A DNA stretch of 64,000 nucleotides from Pyrenophora tritici-repentis. Its lineage: Eukaryota; Ascomycota; Dothideomycetes; Pleosporales; Pleosporaceae. Position numbers and translations under genes: made by a program. Positions 43,891-54,754 of the stretch are shown one piece after another. The stretch covers positions 310,001-374,000 of the forward strand of contig NC_089398.1 of assembly GCF_003171515.1 (NCBI RefSeq), written 5' to 3'. The notes below the pieces were generated by a model. It did not search any database and had not been told where the DNA came from. It saw nothing but the letters and a program-made list of their open reading frames with translations. Every line of letters begins with the position of its first letter. Within the stretch, counting starts at the first letter, position 1.

Positions 43891-45011
43891 ATGGCACCCC
43901 CCAAGAGCGCAGATGCATCCACGGTGCCCGTACTCAAGGACCTCACCATTGAGAACATTACCGAGAATGTACATCGCATCAACTCGCAATGTGCCGACCC
44001 GCGACTGAAATACGTCATGGAGCGTCTGGTGTCGCACCTCCATGACTTTGCCCGCGAGACACGATTGAGTTTTGATGAGTGGATGGCTGGTATACAGTTC
44101 CTCACACAAGTAGGGCAGATATGTACGGATGTGCGACAGGTACGTCTTTCTACTAAAGATGAAGAAGAAAGGATAGCCATACTAACAAACTACCCCAGGA
44201 ATTCATCCTCCTCTCAGACATCGTCGGCCTCTCCCTCCTCGTCGACTCAATCGACCACCCCAAACCCGCCTCCAGCACCGAAGGCACAGTCCTCGGTCCC
44301 TTCCACACACACGACGCCCCCTCCTCAGCCCCAGGTGCAAACATATCCGCCGACCCAGACGGCGAGCCCCTCCTCGTTCTCTGCACCGTCAAGACAACAT
44401 CCGGGCAGCCCGTACCAGGCGTCAAAGTCGATGTCTGGGAAACAGATTCCCACGGCAAATACGACGTGCAGTACGAGACGCGCGGCGACAAAGCAGACGG
44501 CAGAGCAGTGATTTCAAGTAATGACGACGGCGTGTTTTGGTTCAAGGGGATTGTTCCCGTGCCGTATCCTATTCCTAATGATGGGCCTGTGGGGAAATTG
44601 TTGGAGAGGCTGGGCCGGCATTGTTGGAGACCTAGCCATATGCATTTTATGTTTGAGAAGAGTGGGTTTGATAATTTAGTCACGTATGTTTTCACCTCGT
44701 CCCTAACCCGCACCTTACTAACACGCCTGCCTCACAGCGCACTCTACGTCCGTGGCTCCGACTACGAAACCTCGGATGCCGTCTTTGGCGTAAAAGAAAG
44801 TCTAATCGTAGCCCTCGAGACTGTGTCGCAAGAACAAGCGAGGAAATACGATGTAGCCGAGGGAACAAAGTTATTGAAATACGACTTTGTGCTTGTGACG
44901 GATGAGGAGACGAAGAAGTTGCGCCATGATGAGGCGGTCAAGGCGATGAGATCGTTGGGAAGGGAGGGTATGATTATTGTTAATGGGTTACCGGTTCCGG
45001 ATGTGGATTAG
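43891..45011 (+). CDS. Intradiol ring-cleavage dioxygenase (catechol/hydroxyquinol type)
   Basis: Exons 43891-44139, 44199-44683 and 44738-45011 give 335 residues. Residues 1-100 match the N-terminal dimerisation helices of catechol dioxygenases (FDEWMAGIQFLTQVGQICTD). The catalytic domain has GTVLGPFH, VDVWETDSHGKYDVQY and RPSHMHF. Expected Fe(III) ligands are present: Tyr171, Tyr206, His230 and His232. These enzymes open catechol or hydroxyquinol rings between the hydroxyls, giving cis,cis-muconate or maleylacetate for the 3-oxoadipate route. The sequence resembles fungal hydroxyquinol 1,2-dioxygenases, but substrate is not fixed by motifs. No signal peptide, so intracellular. No pathway partner is adjacent. 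Confidence 0.92.
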
Positions 45012-46207
45012 ATTAGATGGGAGAATATGAAGGGGTGATTAGCTTTGTCGTAGTAAGTGTGTAACTATGTAAGTATGGTATACATGACTTTGCGATACGA
45101 ACGCTTCCTGTTGCGATTGCGTGCCCCGCACCCTACTTACCCCACCGTGGCCAAACCACCTGCAACTACATACATCCCTGACCCCTGACCAAACCTCCCA
45201 TCAACAACGCAACCCATCACCGGACACCGACACCACTGCACTCATCTACCTATATCCTAAAATAACAATAACTACCCCCCACCTTCCCTATCAGCACAAC
45301 CCCAGCTCTTCGGCGCTTACGCTTCCGCTTAGTTACCCGCTTACTCCCCTCTTCTTAGCGCAAACATGAAACCGTAATACAAGGGAACCTGGGTTTGAAA
45401 CAGACGTGTTGGTTTCACATGCTGTGAGCTTCTCGTTACTGAGCGGCTGAACGCGCTGAAGGTGGGGTGTTATGGGGATGGTTTGCGACAGACTGATTAT
45501 GGTGGGCTGAGTAGGAAGGTAGAGTGTCTCAGTTTACGACCCCAGGCTTCGGGGACAAGCCTCGGGGGCAAGCTTCGAGGCGGAGGCGCGCGGACGACAG
45601 AGGGGTATGGGTGATGGGGGGGGGGGGGGGGGGGGCTGAGTTGGGTTTGGTTAAAGATGAGGGGTGTTGCCCAGGATTTTGCAAGGACTGGGTCTTGTTG
45701 CCTTTTTGCACTTTTTTGGTTGGTTCGATGAGGGGTATGTATGTATGTATTACATGTGTGTGTAAGACTACGACGGACGCTGTATAACATCATTATCCCT
45801 CGTTCTTTTGATTCGATTTGATTTTGAGGCGCCGGTCGCATATTTTTCACTTGACGTTTTCCACGAGGTTTGAGGAACGCGTTTTCTTGGGGGTCTCTGC
45901 GAACTGAACACTGGACACTGGACACTAGGCTTTGAGGGGAAAAAAGAGAAGAGGGAAAGTGAAAAGACGGGTTTCTGGCAGGGGGCTGGACCGGATAGGT
46001 CACTGGATAGGTCACTGGCTGGGCTGGCTGGATAGGTCACTTATCTCCGCATCCCTCGTATTCGCACCCGCACCCGCACCCGCAACTGCAACTGCAATCA
46101 TCGTCGCGTAGCGCGTAGCCCTCAACACACATACCCACCCATCCACCCACATACAACCCGAAGTTCCCAAAATCCCCACCGACCTACCCGCCTACCAACC
46201 AACCACA
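45012..46207. other. Intergenic with G20 homopolymer and short repeats
   Basis: A run of 20 G occupies 45616-45635. Other short repeats are GGATAGGTCACT units (about 45995-46040) and CGCACC units (46065-46088). The long minus-strand frame across 45497-46015 is low-complexity. No gene supported. Confidence 0.5.
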
Positions 46208-47122
46208 ATGACACTCCTAACCATCCTAACCCCCCTCCACTTCCTCTCCTTCCTCTTCTCCCCAACCTTCTGGGCAAAAACAGGCTTCTTCATCTCTTAC
46301 ATTGCTACTTTCCTGCTTGTGCTGGAGGTGGTGAGGCTGGCGAGCTCGGATGCGAAGAGGAAGGAGGTGGAGAGGTTGATTGATGTTTATGCTGCTGAGA
46401 GAAGTGAGGTGGATGGGCAGAGGATGAGGGAGGGGGGTGTGGGGGTTAAGGGGATGATGGAGGGGCAGAGGAGGGAGGAGGTGGACATGGACATGGACGG
46501 GATAGAGGCAGATGAGGATAGGGAGGAAGTGCGAGTATCTATTGAACAACTACAAGAGATGGAAAGAATGAGTGTCGTTACCTCCAGTGCAATGGAGAAA
46601 ACATCCATCGACACGCTAGAGGAGATGGAGAGGAGGAGTACAGCATCATCTTCCTTCTCCAACCCGCACCTCCCCCAAAACATCACCCACTACTACACAA
46701 AATCCATCCCACCACCACCACCACCACCACCAACCCACCCACAAACAACAAGACCACACACCCCCAGCCCACCCACCACACGCCGACGCCGCATAACAAC
46801 ACCACCAACCGACCAAACAGAAGAAAAACGACGCAAACGCACTTCTTCATCACCTAAACCCATCTCCACACGCACATCATCTAATTCTCCCCGCAGACTG
46901 AGGAAGAGGAGTGATACGCTGACTTCCTCTTCGTCTATGGGTGTAGAGGGTGCGGTAAGGAGGAAGAGGGTGGGGGAGGAGAAGGTGGAGAAGGTGGAGA
47001 GGGGGGGAGATGGGGGGAGGGTGAAGGAGAAGAGGGTATTGAGGGAGAGGAGTAGGAGTAAAGAGGCGAAGGCGAAAGTGGTGGGATCGGGGTTTGGGAG
47101 GATGTTTAGGGGGAGGGTTTAG
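46208..47122 (+). CDS. Membrane-anchored basic low-complexity protein, 304 aa
   Basis: Intronless. The N-terminus has two hydrophobic stretches, about residues 3-19 and 24-45 (TGFFISYIATFLLVLEVVRLA), likely a hairpin or one span. A helical charged region follows (SIEQLQEMERMS, DTLEEMERRS, a short repeat), then poly-Pro (IPPPPPPPP), and a Ser/Thr/Arg/Lys-rich tail with many RRK and RSRS units. The layout suggests an ER or nuclear-envelope anchor with a basic cytosolic or nuclear tail; this is inference. Codon use is skewed to Gly/Arg/Glu GGG/AGG codons. Family not recognised. Confidence 0.55.
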   Translation: MTLLTILTPLHFLSFLFSPTFWAKTGFFISYIATFLLVLEVVRLASSDAKRKEVERLIDVYAAERSEVDGQRMREGGVGVKGMMEGQRREEVDMDMDGIEADEDREEVRVSIEQLQEMERMSVVTSSAMEKTSIDTLEEMERRSTASSSFSNPHLPQNITHYYTKSIPPPPPPPPTHPQTTRPHTPSPPTTRRRRITTPPTDQTEEKRRKRTSSSPKPISTRTSSNSPRRLRKRSDTLTSSSSMGVEGAVRRKRVGEEKVEKVERGGDGGRVKEKRVLRERSRSKEAKAKVVGSGFGRMFRGRV

Positions 47123-47266
47123 GGTAGGGGTAGAAATGGGATAGGAATAGGAATGCTTTCTGAGATGATATGAAGGAAGTGACAGTTTCTCTAGGCGATT
47201 TCTGGTGTCACGCTTCGCAGTTTTCCTATACGATGTGCTTTTGATGTTTTTCTAAGATGGGGTGTA

Positions 47267-47734
47267 CAAACCACAAACACCACAGCATCTACTTCTAGAT
47301 TGCAAACAGTACAAAACACATCGAAATACACTCAAAGAAGCAATACCACACAGACCCATCACCCTCCCACTCCTCCTCCAAACAAAGACAGGCATCAAAG
47401 CTACTCTAGCCTTTATTGCAAGTACTAGGATTGGCACGAGAAAATGGCACCTTGGGCAAACCACCGAACAGACAGACACTGTATAAAACTACAAAAACAA
47501 TATTTCCTTATCTAAAAGAGCCCGCTGCTACATCTCTTTCTATTCACCACACTGCTCTTTAGCACCCGCGCCAATGGAAGACTAGCTCTGAAATTGGAGT
47601 ACGCAAAACACCACCCAAATTGTACAAGACCCATAGAAACTCCACAACGACCATCATACATAGAACGGCTTAGCCAAAGTCCTACATAGTCACCGACTGA
47701 TACAGGACTCTAATGGAAATATAATAATAATAAT
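47267..47734 (+). mobile_element. 5'-truncated LINE (Tad/I-type) insertion with 13-bp TSD
   Basis: The block is flanked by perfect 13-bp duplicates AAGATGGGGTGTA (47254-47266 and 47735-47747). It ends in a TAA-type tail (ATAATAATAATAA), as in fungal LINEs. An open stretch (to 47486) encodes PQHLLLDCKQYKTHRNTL... and LAFIASTRIGTRKWHLG, matching the C-terminal end of LINE reverse transcriptase/RNase H proteins. Only 468 bp arrived, typical of aborted target-primed reverse transcription. Confidence 0.88.
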
Positions 47735-47747
47735 AAGATGGGGTGTA

Positions 47748-48350
47748 TTCTCAGATCTAATGGTTAGATTTTGATTTTCAAGATACCACGAAGAAGTTTT
47801 CTGTACTGCAAAAATATAAAGTCGATAAATTTCGAGTTTCCGCCAGCCGGGTTCTACAATAAACCCGTATTACCATTGATGGACACAGTCAGCTGATCGG
47901 CTGGTGGCACGCAGCACGGACCTGGGCTAGTACCATCTATCAACATTGGATCTGGAATGTATGCATGGATGAAGAAGAAGGAAGAGAGTGGGATAGAGGT
48001 GATGTTGTAAGCTTGGATCGCAGGGGTAGCCACGAAGACGAAGTATACAGGTTTTCAAAAACTTAGAACACGCTTTCAATTACAGGATTTTAATAGGGCT
48101 CTACCGAGTATTTTTACTCCTATCTTTCGGAAGTTCAACGGTATGCTCTTAGACTGCTAAGTAGATATTGTCGGCCTCGGAGTTACTCTTTTTCCATCCA
48201 CGATCGGTCTATGCATATATATCGTGGATGTTTTGGATTAAGATCGAATTGATCTAATGCTTCATCTACTCCACACATATAGCAACCGGGCACCACGTCT
48301 GGTATCCAAACCCATACCAATTATCTCATCGACTCTTGCTTCCATTGGCG
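47748..48350. other. Intergenic, nothing recognised
   Basis: No coding or repeat feature supported between the LINE stub and the Cys-rich ORF. Confidence 0.35.
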
Positions 48351-48812
48351 TCAAGAGCCCAGAGGCGGGTTATTCTGTCTTACATCGCCAGACCGCTGGA
48401 GCGGCGGAGAGGGGCCATCGGCATGAAAACCCGTGTGATCTATTACCCATCGCCTGTTATTACCGTTAGCGAAGCACGTCAACGACTCAACTAAAATAAA
48501 CTTGTACATACAAGGATAGCAGATGGGACAGTGACAACATTTGTGGTCCCGAGGACAATCGGTAAAGCCGCATCTAGCACAGTTCCAGCGCCTCTTAAGA
48601 GAACTCCAATTTGGCGAGGTGGGACTCTTAGCTATCTCTTCGGAACGCTTGACCACCTGGATTTGCTTCGGACTATGGGCGTATACGATGGAGAAAACGC
48701 TCAAGGCAAGCGAGAGAGTGAGGACTAGGTGGTTGTTAGTTGACACGTGGACATGTATGCTACGCGAGAGGTGGACATACGCTTCATAGTGATCGATGTA
48801 GATGTATGACAC
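48351..48812 (-). CDS. Possible secreted Cys-rich protein, 153 aa
   Basis: The ORF has a strong hydrophobic core, LVLTLSLALSVFSIVYA, ending near residue 46, a plausible signal peptide with an unusually long leader or a start further in. The next part carries a Lys-Arg site (VVKRSEE) and then a dense Cys block, CARCGFTDCPRDHKCCHCPI plus two more Cys, nine in all within about 50 residues. The last 35 residues are not Cys-rich and could be intron or UTR read through. No family is recognised. It may be a secreted small protein processed by Kex2. Intron structure is uncertain. Confidence 0.45.
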   Translation of the reverse strand: MSYIYIDHYEAYVHLSRSIHVHVSTNNHLVLTLSLALSVFSIVYAHSPKQIQVVKRSEEIAKSPTSPNWSSLKRRWNCARCGFTDCPRDHKCCHCPICYPCMYKFILVESLTCFANGNNRRWVIDHTGFHADGPSPPLQRSGDVRQNNPPLGS

Positions 48813-49723
48813 TCAATGGAAAGAGAATCGCTGGTATAGGAGAACGGAAGGTTCTGTAGTGCGGGTGATGAATAGGAGGAAGTTGGTTCTTGATGATGCA
48901 AAACTTTCGCTGTTCTGGAGCTGGGTTTAAATAATTCGGCGACATGAACAATGTGACGGCCTGGAATGGCAATGGAAAGCTTTATTTTTGTTTGTGTGCG
49001 CTGATGTTACACTGCATGCTCGGTGTATCTGTCAGATTCGATGCTTCGTGATCATCACCGAATCTCGTTGATCTTCAATAAGCTGCTATGACCCAACTGA
49101 TCGTTAGTTAGTTGGCATCTAGGTTACGATGACTTTCGGGGGGTTTCAAGTGACCATTTCTATGTCTCAAGAATTGACTCTGTATTTGGGAAGGCAGCCG
49201 CCTACCAATCTGCGCTCAAATGCAATGACAAAGATGTAAAGATCATAAAGGTCAGGCTAACACAGATGTACATATTGAGGTGAGAAGCAAGGATGAGCAG
49301 CAATGATGACAAGCAAGGTTAAGAAGCAAGGTCAAAGCAAGTGTACCAAGGCTTCATTCGACACGTGATTCAATGCACAAGTTTTAAGTGTATGAATGTG
49401 TGCAGTCGTCTTTGTAAAGTCGTGTGAAGCATCAACACTAGACGTGCGGCATAGCGCTTGCAGAGGTACCAGCTAGTCAGGGAAGAGAGACGTTGACGAC
49501 CATCCCCATAAGCCCAAGAAATTGACGTAACCGGCAATTATCGTGCCACCGGATTAATATGGGAGATATTCCAAAAACGAGTGTATCGTAAGCCTGACTT
49601 GCTAACAAAGTTCCAAAAGATGCCCATCTCCTGCTTCGTTTCGCGGTGTAGATAAGATGTTTGACCTGGAGGATTTCGATGACATCGAATGATACAATCT
49701 CCAGCTCCGGGTGTTGTCAAGAT
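48813..49723. other. Intergenic, weak repeat with 50.7 kb
   Basis: AGGCTTCATTCGACACGTGA at about 49351-49371 recurs at about 50781, with looser similarity around both, suggesting an old duplicated block. No gene supported; a 66-residue ORF next to the MITE is not convincing. Confidence 0.4.
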
Positions 49724-49885
49724 CACAGTCCGCAACAATCAATTAAGTGGGTCCTAGAAGGTTCAGATTGGATTGATTGATTACCGCTTTAAGCCTAGTA
49801 GTTACCTATAGGAGTTTAAGCCCTACCTAGATAGGTAAGTGGGTCTAGGAGAGTGACCGGATTGAATTGATTGTTGCGGAGTCTA
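49724..49885 (+). mobile_element. 162-bp MITE, copy 2
   Basis: Same sequence as copies 1, 3 and 4 (here inverted relative to copies 1 and 4). Flanked by an exact 8-bp duplicate GTCAAGAT at 49716-49723 and 49886-49893. Confidence 0.95.
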
Positions 49886-49893
49886 GTCAAGAT

Positions 49894-52455
49894 AGCCCAA
49901 AAATAGGCCAAGACCACCCATTTTCCTATTCTCAAGGTCTCAACATGGGCCTCTCTTTTGTTGACTCATTCTGAGTATCTTCCAAAAAATTCAAACTCCC
50001 TAGTTTTGCAAGCCTAGGGTCAAAAATCGCCCATTTTTCCATGCCCAAGGTCTCCAAAACAGGCCCAGATAGCCCATTTCGACTGTTCTGTTCTGTCAAA
50101 ACGTCCCAAGAGTGCCCCTTTGCTTATGCCTAAAATCTGCGCCAAGATAGCTGAAACTCCAAGACTTGTCAGCAACCAAGATTGTCGATACATCCGATTT
50201 GGTGTAGCTCCTGCACACTATCATCGGAAAAAAGCGACATCTTTCCAAACGCACAGGTCTAAATCTCTTCCAAGTGTCGCATTTTTCCCGATGAGGACGT
50301 GCCTATACTAATACATACGATGTCACACAGATTGTCGGAACTATCCGATTTTGGGCGGCACTATCGACGCTTTAGGCTTACGGGGGTCGTCAGCAACGTG
50401 TCAGTAACGTTTCTTGTTAAGGAAGGGGTAATCCTGATCAATGTTGTTCTTAGCGTGCAAGCTATAGATCACGTGTCGACTGAAGCCTTGGCGCAATTCG
50501 TTGCATTCAACCTTAATTTACTTATAATCGCGGCATTGAGTTGTACACCAATGGAAAAGAGTGACCCTGAAGGGGGTTTGGTGATGCTGAATTGCTGATG
50601 ACTTGTGTCTGATCATACGGTTCCGTGAAGGGGTAACTAACGTCTGTCCCTACATGTATGTACGTACCGCAAACATCATCCGAAGTTGAACAGCAACACT
50701 TACGTAGTTGAGCTCTAGGTAGTAAATATTGAAGATGTTTTTGTTAAGTTGAGAACAACGGTTGAGTTTCAATTGAGTAAAGGCTTCATTCGACACGTGA
50801 TTGCTGTCACATGATCATGTGAAGCATATGAGGCACGGACCACCGGAGTACATTGCTACTCCATTCAAGGTTACTAGTTTGGTAGACTTACATAATACAT
50901 TAACACTTGATCCAAACATGTTGCAGTGGTCTTGGAAATGCCCCGAGAACAAAAGCCGGAATTTATGTCCCTTGGCTGTTGTCGTGTACCTGAGCGGCAG
51001 CCGATGGTCAGGGAAAATGAAGCAAGGATGTTGGATTAGCCGAGTACGAGGGGGTGTGTCTCTCTCGCTTGGATGGACGACGGGCTGTTGTCGTTTTTGT
51101 TGCGTGGCGCTGTTAGTTCTTCTGGGTACCTACGGGGTAGGCAGGGCGTTTGGCTGTGCTGTTACTGTGCTTGATATGCTGTGTGTTCTGGAGCCGGTGA
51201 GAATTCGCCGTTAGGTGGGTCGGGTGGACTTCGGGGGCTTATCTGAGGTGTCGGGGCCTTGGGTTGGAGAGGATGGGACGAGCCTCCGATGAGACGGGAA
51301 TTTTGAGTTTGGATGAGGTGAGATGACGGCGCTTGTTTGTTTGTGAGATTGATGAGGTGGTGTTTGAGAGAGTTATGCTGGGTATGGCTGTTATCCAAGC
51401 GGTCTGCAGAACGTACAACCAAGTTGTAATACTCCGAACAAAGACCCCCCGTCATGATACCTCTAGCTGCGTCGTCATCTGCCGTACAAAACACGCCGAA
51501 ACACGTGCAAAGTACAACGAGGCTGTGCTGGGCAAACGCAGAGGCCGCGCACCACGACACCCCAGCCGCACTTACCCCAGGCATTCGATCCACTAGAAAC
51601 TTGCTCGATGCACACGTCGAATGTCTCCAGAAACAGCGTCTTGGGTGTAGGCGCCCAAGATCTTAGACCCCAGACCAGATTAGGTGATGGTGTCGTGGGC
51701 CAAGCTAGCTAGCGCCTTCTTCCCCACAACTGCTTTCGGATCAACCGGCGCAGGTCCCTGGATGTATACTAGATCTCACTTTTTTGTCGTCTTTTTTCCC
51801 CATCACCGCCCCGGATGTGGTTCAAGACTGAGATGGGGTTGAGGCTTATTTTTTTGCTGCCCTGTGCTTCGGATACACGTCATAGATATGGTTCGAAGTT
51901 TGGCCGATGAGTTACGCTGTCCGAGAAATGCGCCCAAAGAGCAAGTGCTGGGAGAACAAAGATGTTCACATTGGCGCCTTGATTGAATTACTCCGCCTGC
52001 AGGTAGGACGTATGCGGAGACGCACTAGCTCCATGTCGTACGCCATGATGGACGTGTCTTGGAGCTTCATCTTTGTCATAGCTCCTTGCGTGATCTGCTT
52101 GGCAAGCTTCTTCCATGATGCTATTAGGCGATGTTGCGTTGGCGTAAGCTTTGCGCTCTAGAAATTACCATGGCTACATGTGCTTGCATTACTATTGGGC
52201 CGGCATGGATCATGGTCAATTCTCGCCGGGTGGCGTAGGTCTTGTCCATTATGGTGCTTGGGTAGCACGGCAAAGCTACAGCTTAGACGATGCGGGTAAG
52301 AGTCTTGTTTTGTGGCAGTGTTTTGACTTCGTCTGATGTACTTATTAACCTGTCTCCCTCCCCTTCTTGTTGTCTCTCATCTACAAGACAATCTTTGCTT
52401 TGCTTTCACTCCTACAGTTCAATCTCAGTACCATTAATCTGATCGTCAAGCCATA
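49894..52455. other. Intergenic, degenerate repeats, no gene supported
   Basis: Between about 49900 and 50150 two degenerate units recur (CCCATTTT..C.T...CAAGGTCTC.A.A..GGCC), about 115 bp apart. The remainder carries short frames, such as 50801-51214, without protein-like features. 52340-52455 is the pyrimidine-rich leader of the fasciclin gene. Confidence 0.4.
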
Positions 52456-53670
52456 ATGGTCAAGCCGCTCTCCGCCCTCGCCCTTGCGGGTCTTGCTGTT
52501 GCCCAGAACAACGCCGCTCCTGACCTTGTAACCGCTCTTACTGGTGCTGCCAGCGAGCTCTCCACACTGGCAGGACTCGTCCCAGCGAGTATTCTCACGA
52601 CGTTGAGCAGCCTCCAGAACATTACTCTTCTTGCTCCCTCCAACGCTGCTTTCGCAAAGGTCAACAATGCTACCCTGGGTGCCCTTACTGCCAACCCAGG
52701 CCTTCTCTCTGCTCTTCTGACATACCATGTCTTGAACGGAACATTTGCTTCCACCGCCATCACAGAGGACAGTGTTTTCGTCCCAACTCTATTGACAAAT
52801 ACTTCGTACGCCAATGTCACCGGCGGCCAGCGTGTAGAGGTTGAGGAGGAGGATGACAAAGTTGTCTTCTACAGCGGTCTGGGTATGAACTCAACCGTTA
52901 CCACAGCTGTAAGCATACCAATTATAACCGACCCTTACCCTTACTAACCCACCCAGGACGTAAGGTTCTCCGGCGGTGTAATCCACATCATCGACACTGT
53001 TCTCTCTATCCCACCCGCTGCCAGCGATGCCCTCACCGCCGGAGGTCTAACCTCCCTCCGCGGCGCCCTTGTCCGCGCCAACCTCGTCGACACCGTAAAC
53101 ACCACCCCAGACGTCACCATCTTCGCGCCCAACAACGATGCTTTCAAGAACATTGGCTCTGCCCTTCCTAATCTCACCACCGAGCAACTCACTAGTATCC
53201 TAACCTACCACGTCGTCGCCGGCACTGTCGGCTACAGCGCCGGTCTCACAAACGGCACCAAGCTCAAGACCGTCAACGGCGCTGAACTCACCATCACCAT
53301 TGACGACGACGATGTCTTTGTCAACGATGCTCGCGTTATCATGACCGATGTCCTCATTGGCAACGGTGTCGTGCACGTCATTGACGAGGTGCTCAACCCC
53401 AACAACGCTACCATTGCCTCCCCTGATGCCGATGAGGGCGACCCTGCCTTCGAGGGTGCTACTCCCGTCTCCGACGCCCCATTCACCTCTGGCCAACCTA
53501 CACCCACTGTTGGCTTGGCTCCTGGATCTGGATCTGGTGCTGGTGGTGCTGGTGGTGCTGCCGCCAACCCGACTAGCTCCGGTCCTCCTCAGGCTACCAC
53601 CAACGCTGCGGTCAAGGGCGCTGTTGGTGTGGGTGCGCTGTTTGGCGCCGCTGCTGTTTACCTTTTGTAA
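52456..53670 (+). CDS. Fasciclin (FAS1) domain protein, two domains, GPI-anchored
   Basis: Exons 52456-52908 and 52957-53670 give 388 residues. A signal peptide (MVKPLSALALAGLAVA) precedes two FAS1 domains, about residues 20-160 and 165-305. Each has the H1 box (NITLLAPSNAAFAKV, DVTIFAPNNDAFKNI), a YHV motif (TYHVLNGT, TYHVVAGT) and the H2 box (GGVIHIIDTVLSIP, NGVVHVIDEVLNP). Many N-x-S/T sites are present. A Pro/Ser/Gly linker leads to a small-residue site and a hydrophobic tail (AVKGAVGVGALFGAAAVYLL), the signal for a GPI anchor. FAS1 proteins act in adhesion at the cell surface or wall. The 48-bp intron has GTAAGC...CACCCAG signals. Complete. Confidence 0.92.
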
Positions 53671-54742
53671 GATGTTGATACCACAAACGGAATGAATGTT
53701 CCATGTTTTCATGATGAGATGGGTTGGGGTAATGTAATGTAAATTGCGACGTTTTTGACGAGATTATATGAATTTGTTTTGTTCAGTCGTACGAAATCAC
53801 GTGTTGAATGAAGTCGTGCTTCAATTATATTGCAACCTTTGTTCCAAGTGGTACAGAATTGCGTGACAAATGAAGTTGTGGAATGTTTCGCAGTATATTC
53901 TTCTATGCAAGAAAGCATCTATGCTGATGAACTCAGTTTGCAGGTACATGGTGTTACCCATCGTGCACCCACAACCCTGCAACACATACACACGAGCAGC
54001 AATCGCAAATAGTATCTCCAACACAAAGCACACTCTCAGGACCCACACCCTTTCATCCGAAACGCAAGTTGCAGTATCTCCCGTGGTGGAAAGCTGGAAC
54101 GACCAGGGGCTGCCTAATGTGTATTAGCGCATGTGTGCTTCTAGGTCTACAGTACCGGTACAGGGCTGTCAATTTGGTATTTTTAGGATACTGGGAGCTA
54201 GGAGTTAGTACTAGTGTGGTGCAGAACATACAAGGATAGAATAATCGCGCAAAGCAAATGTGAGTTTCTTGGGGTTCATGGAGATCTTGGGAACTTGAGG
54301 AATACCTATTAACTATTGCTAGTCTCCTAATCGTATGCACCAAGTAACAGTCTACCTAGCCAAGTCTCGTCTTCCCAACTGTCAACTGTCAAGCCATACA
54401 GTCAGCCAGAATTTCCACCGCATGAGTCGATTGAATACAGGCGATAACAAGAAAAACACATAGTACATGGCTAGCCATAGACGGTGATTGAAGGGGAGGT
54501 TCGTTAGCTTCCAGTCTCTGAGCTTCGATCCTGCCGCGAGTGATTATCGTACCGAAATCTCGCAGTAGTCAGCTACTGAAACGAATCACCGAACGTAGAA
54601 ATCCAACAAGCGAAGTCTCAGCCACCACGATTAGCGGAAGTCCTCCTGACGTCACGTAGGGTAGATATTACCCCTCCACCGTGCCGCATTGTAGCATACA
54701 CACCAACTTCGCTCTTCCAGGCAACAGCAATACACATTTGGG
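53671..54742. other. Intergenic, nothing recognised
   Basis: 3' flank of the fasciclin gene and promoter of the gene whose ATG is at 54743. No other feature supported. Confidence 0.35.
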
Positions 54743-54754
54743 ATGGCCTCAACC

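Noticed and set aside
45497..46040. 172-residue minus-strand ORF across the G20 run
   Set aside because: Poly-Pro from the homopolymer and low-complexity composition; no coding evidence.
50801..51214. 137-residue plus-strand ORF
   Set aside because: Composition is not protein-like and it lies in degenerate repeat-rich DNA.
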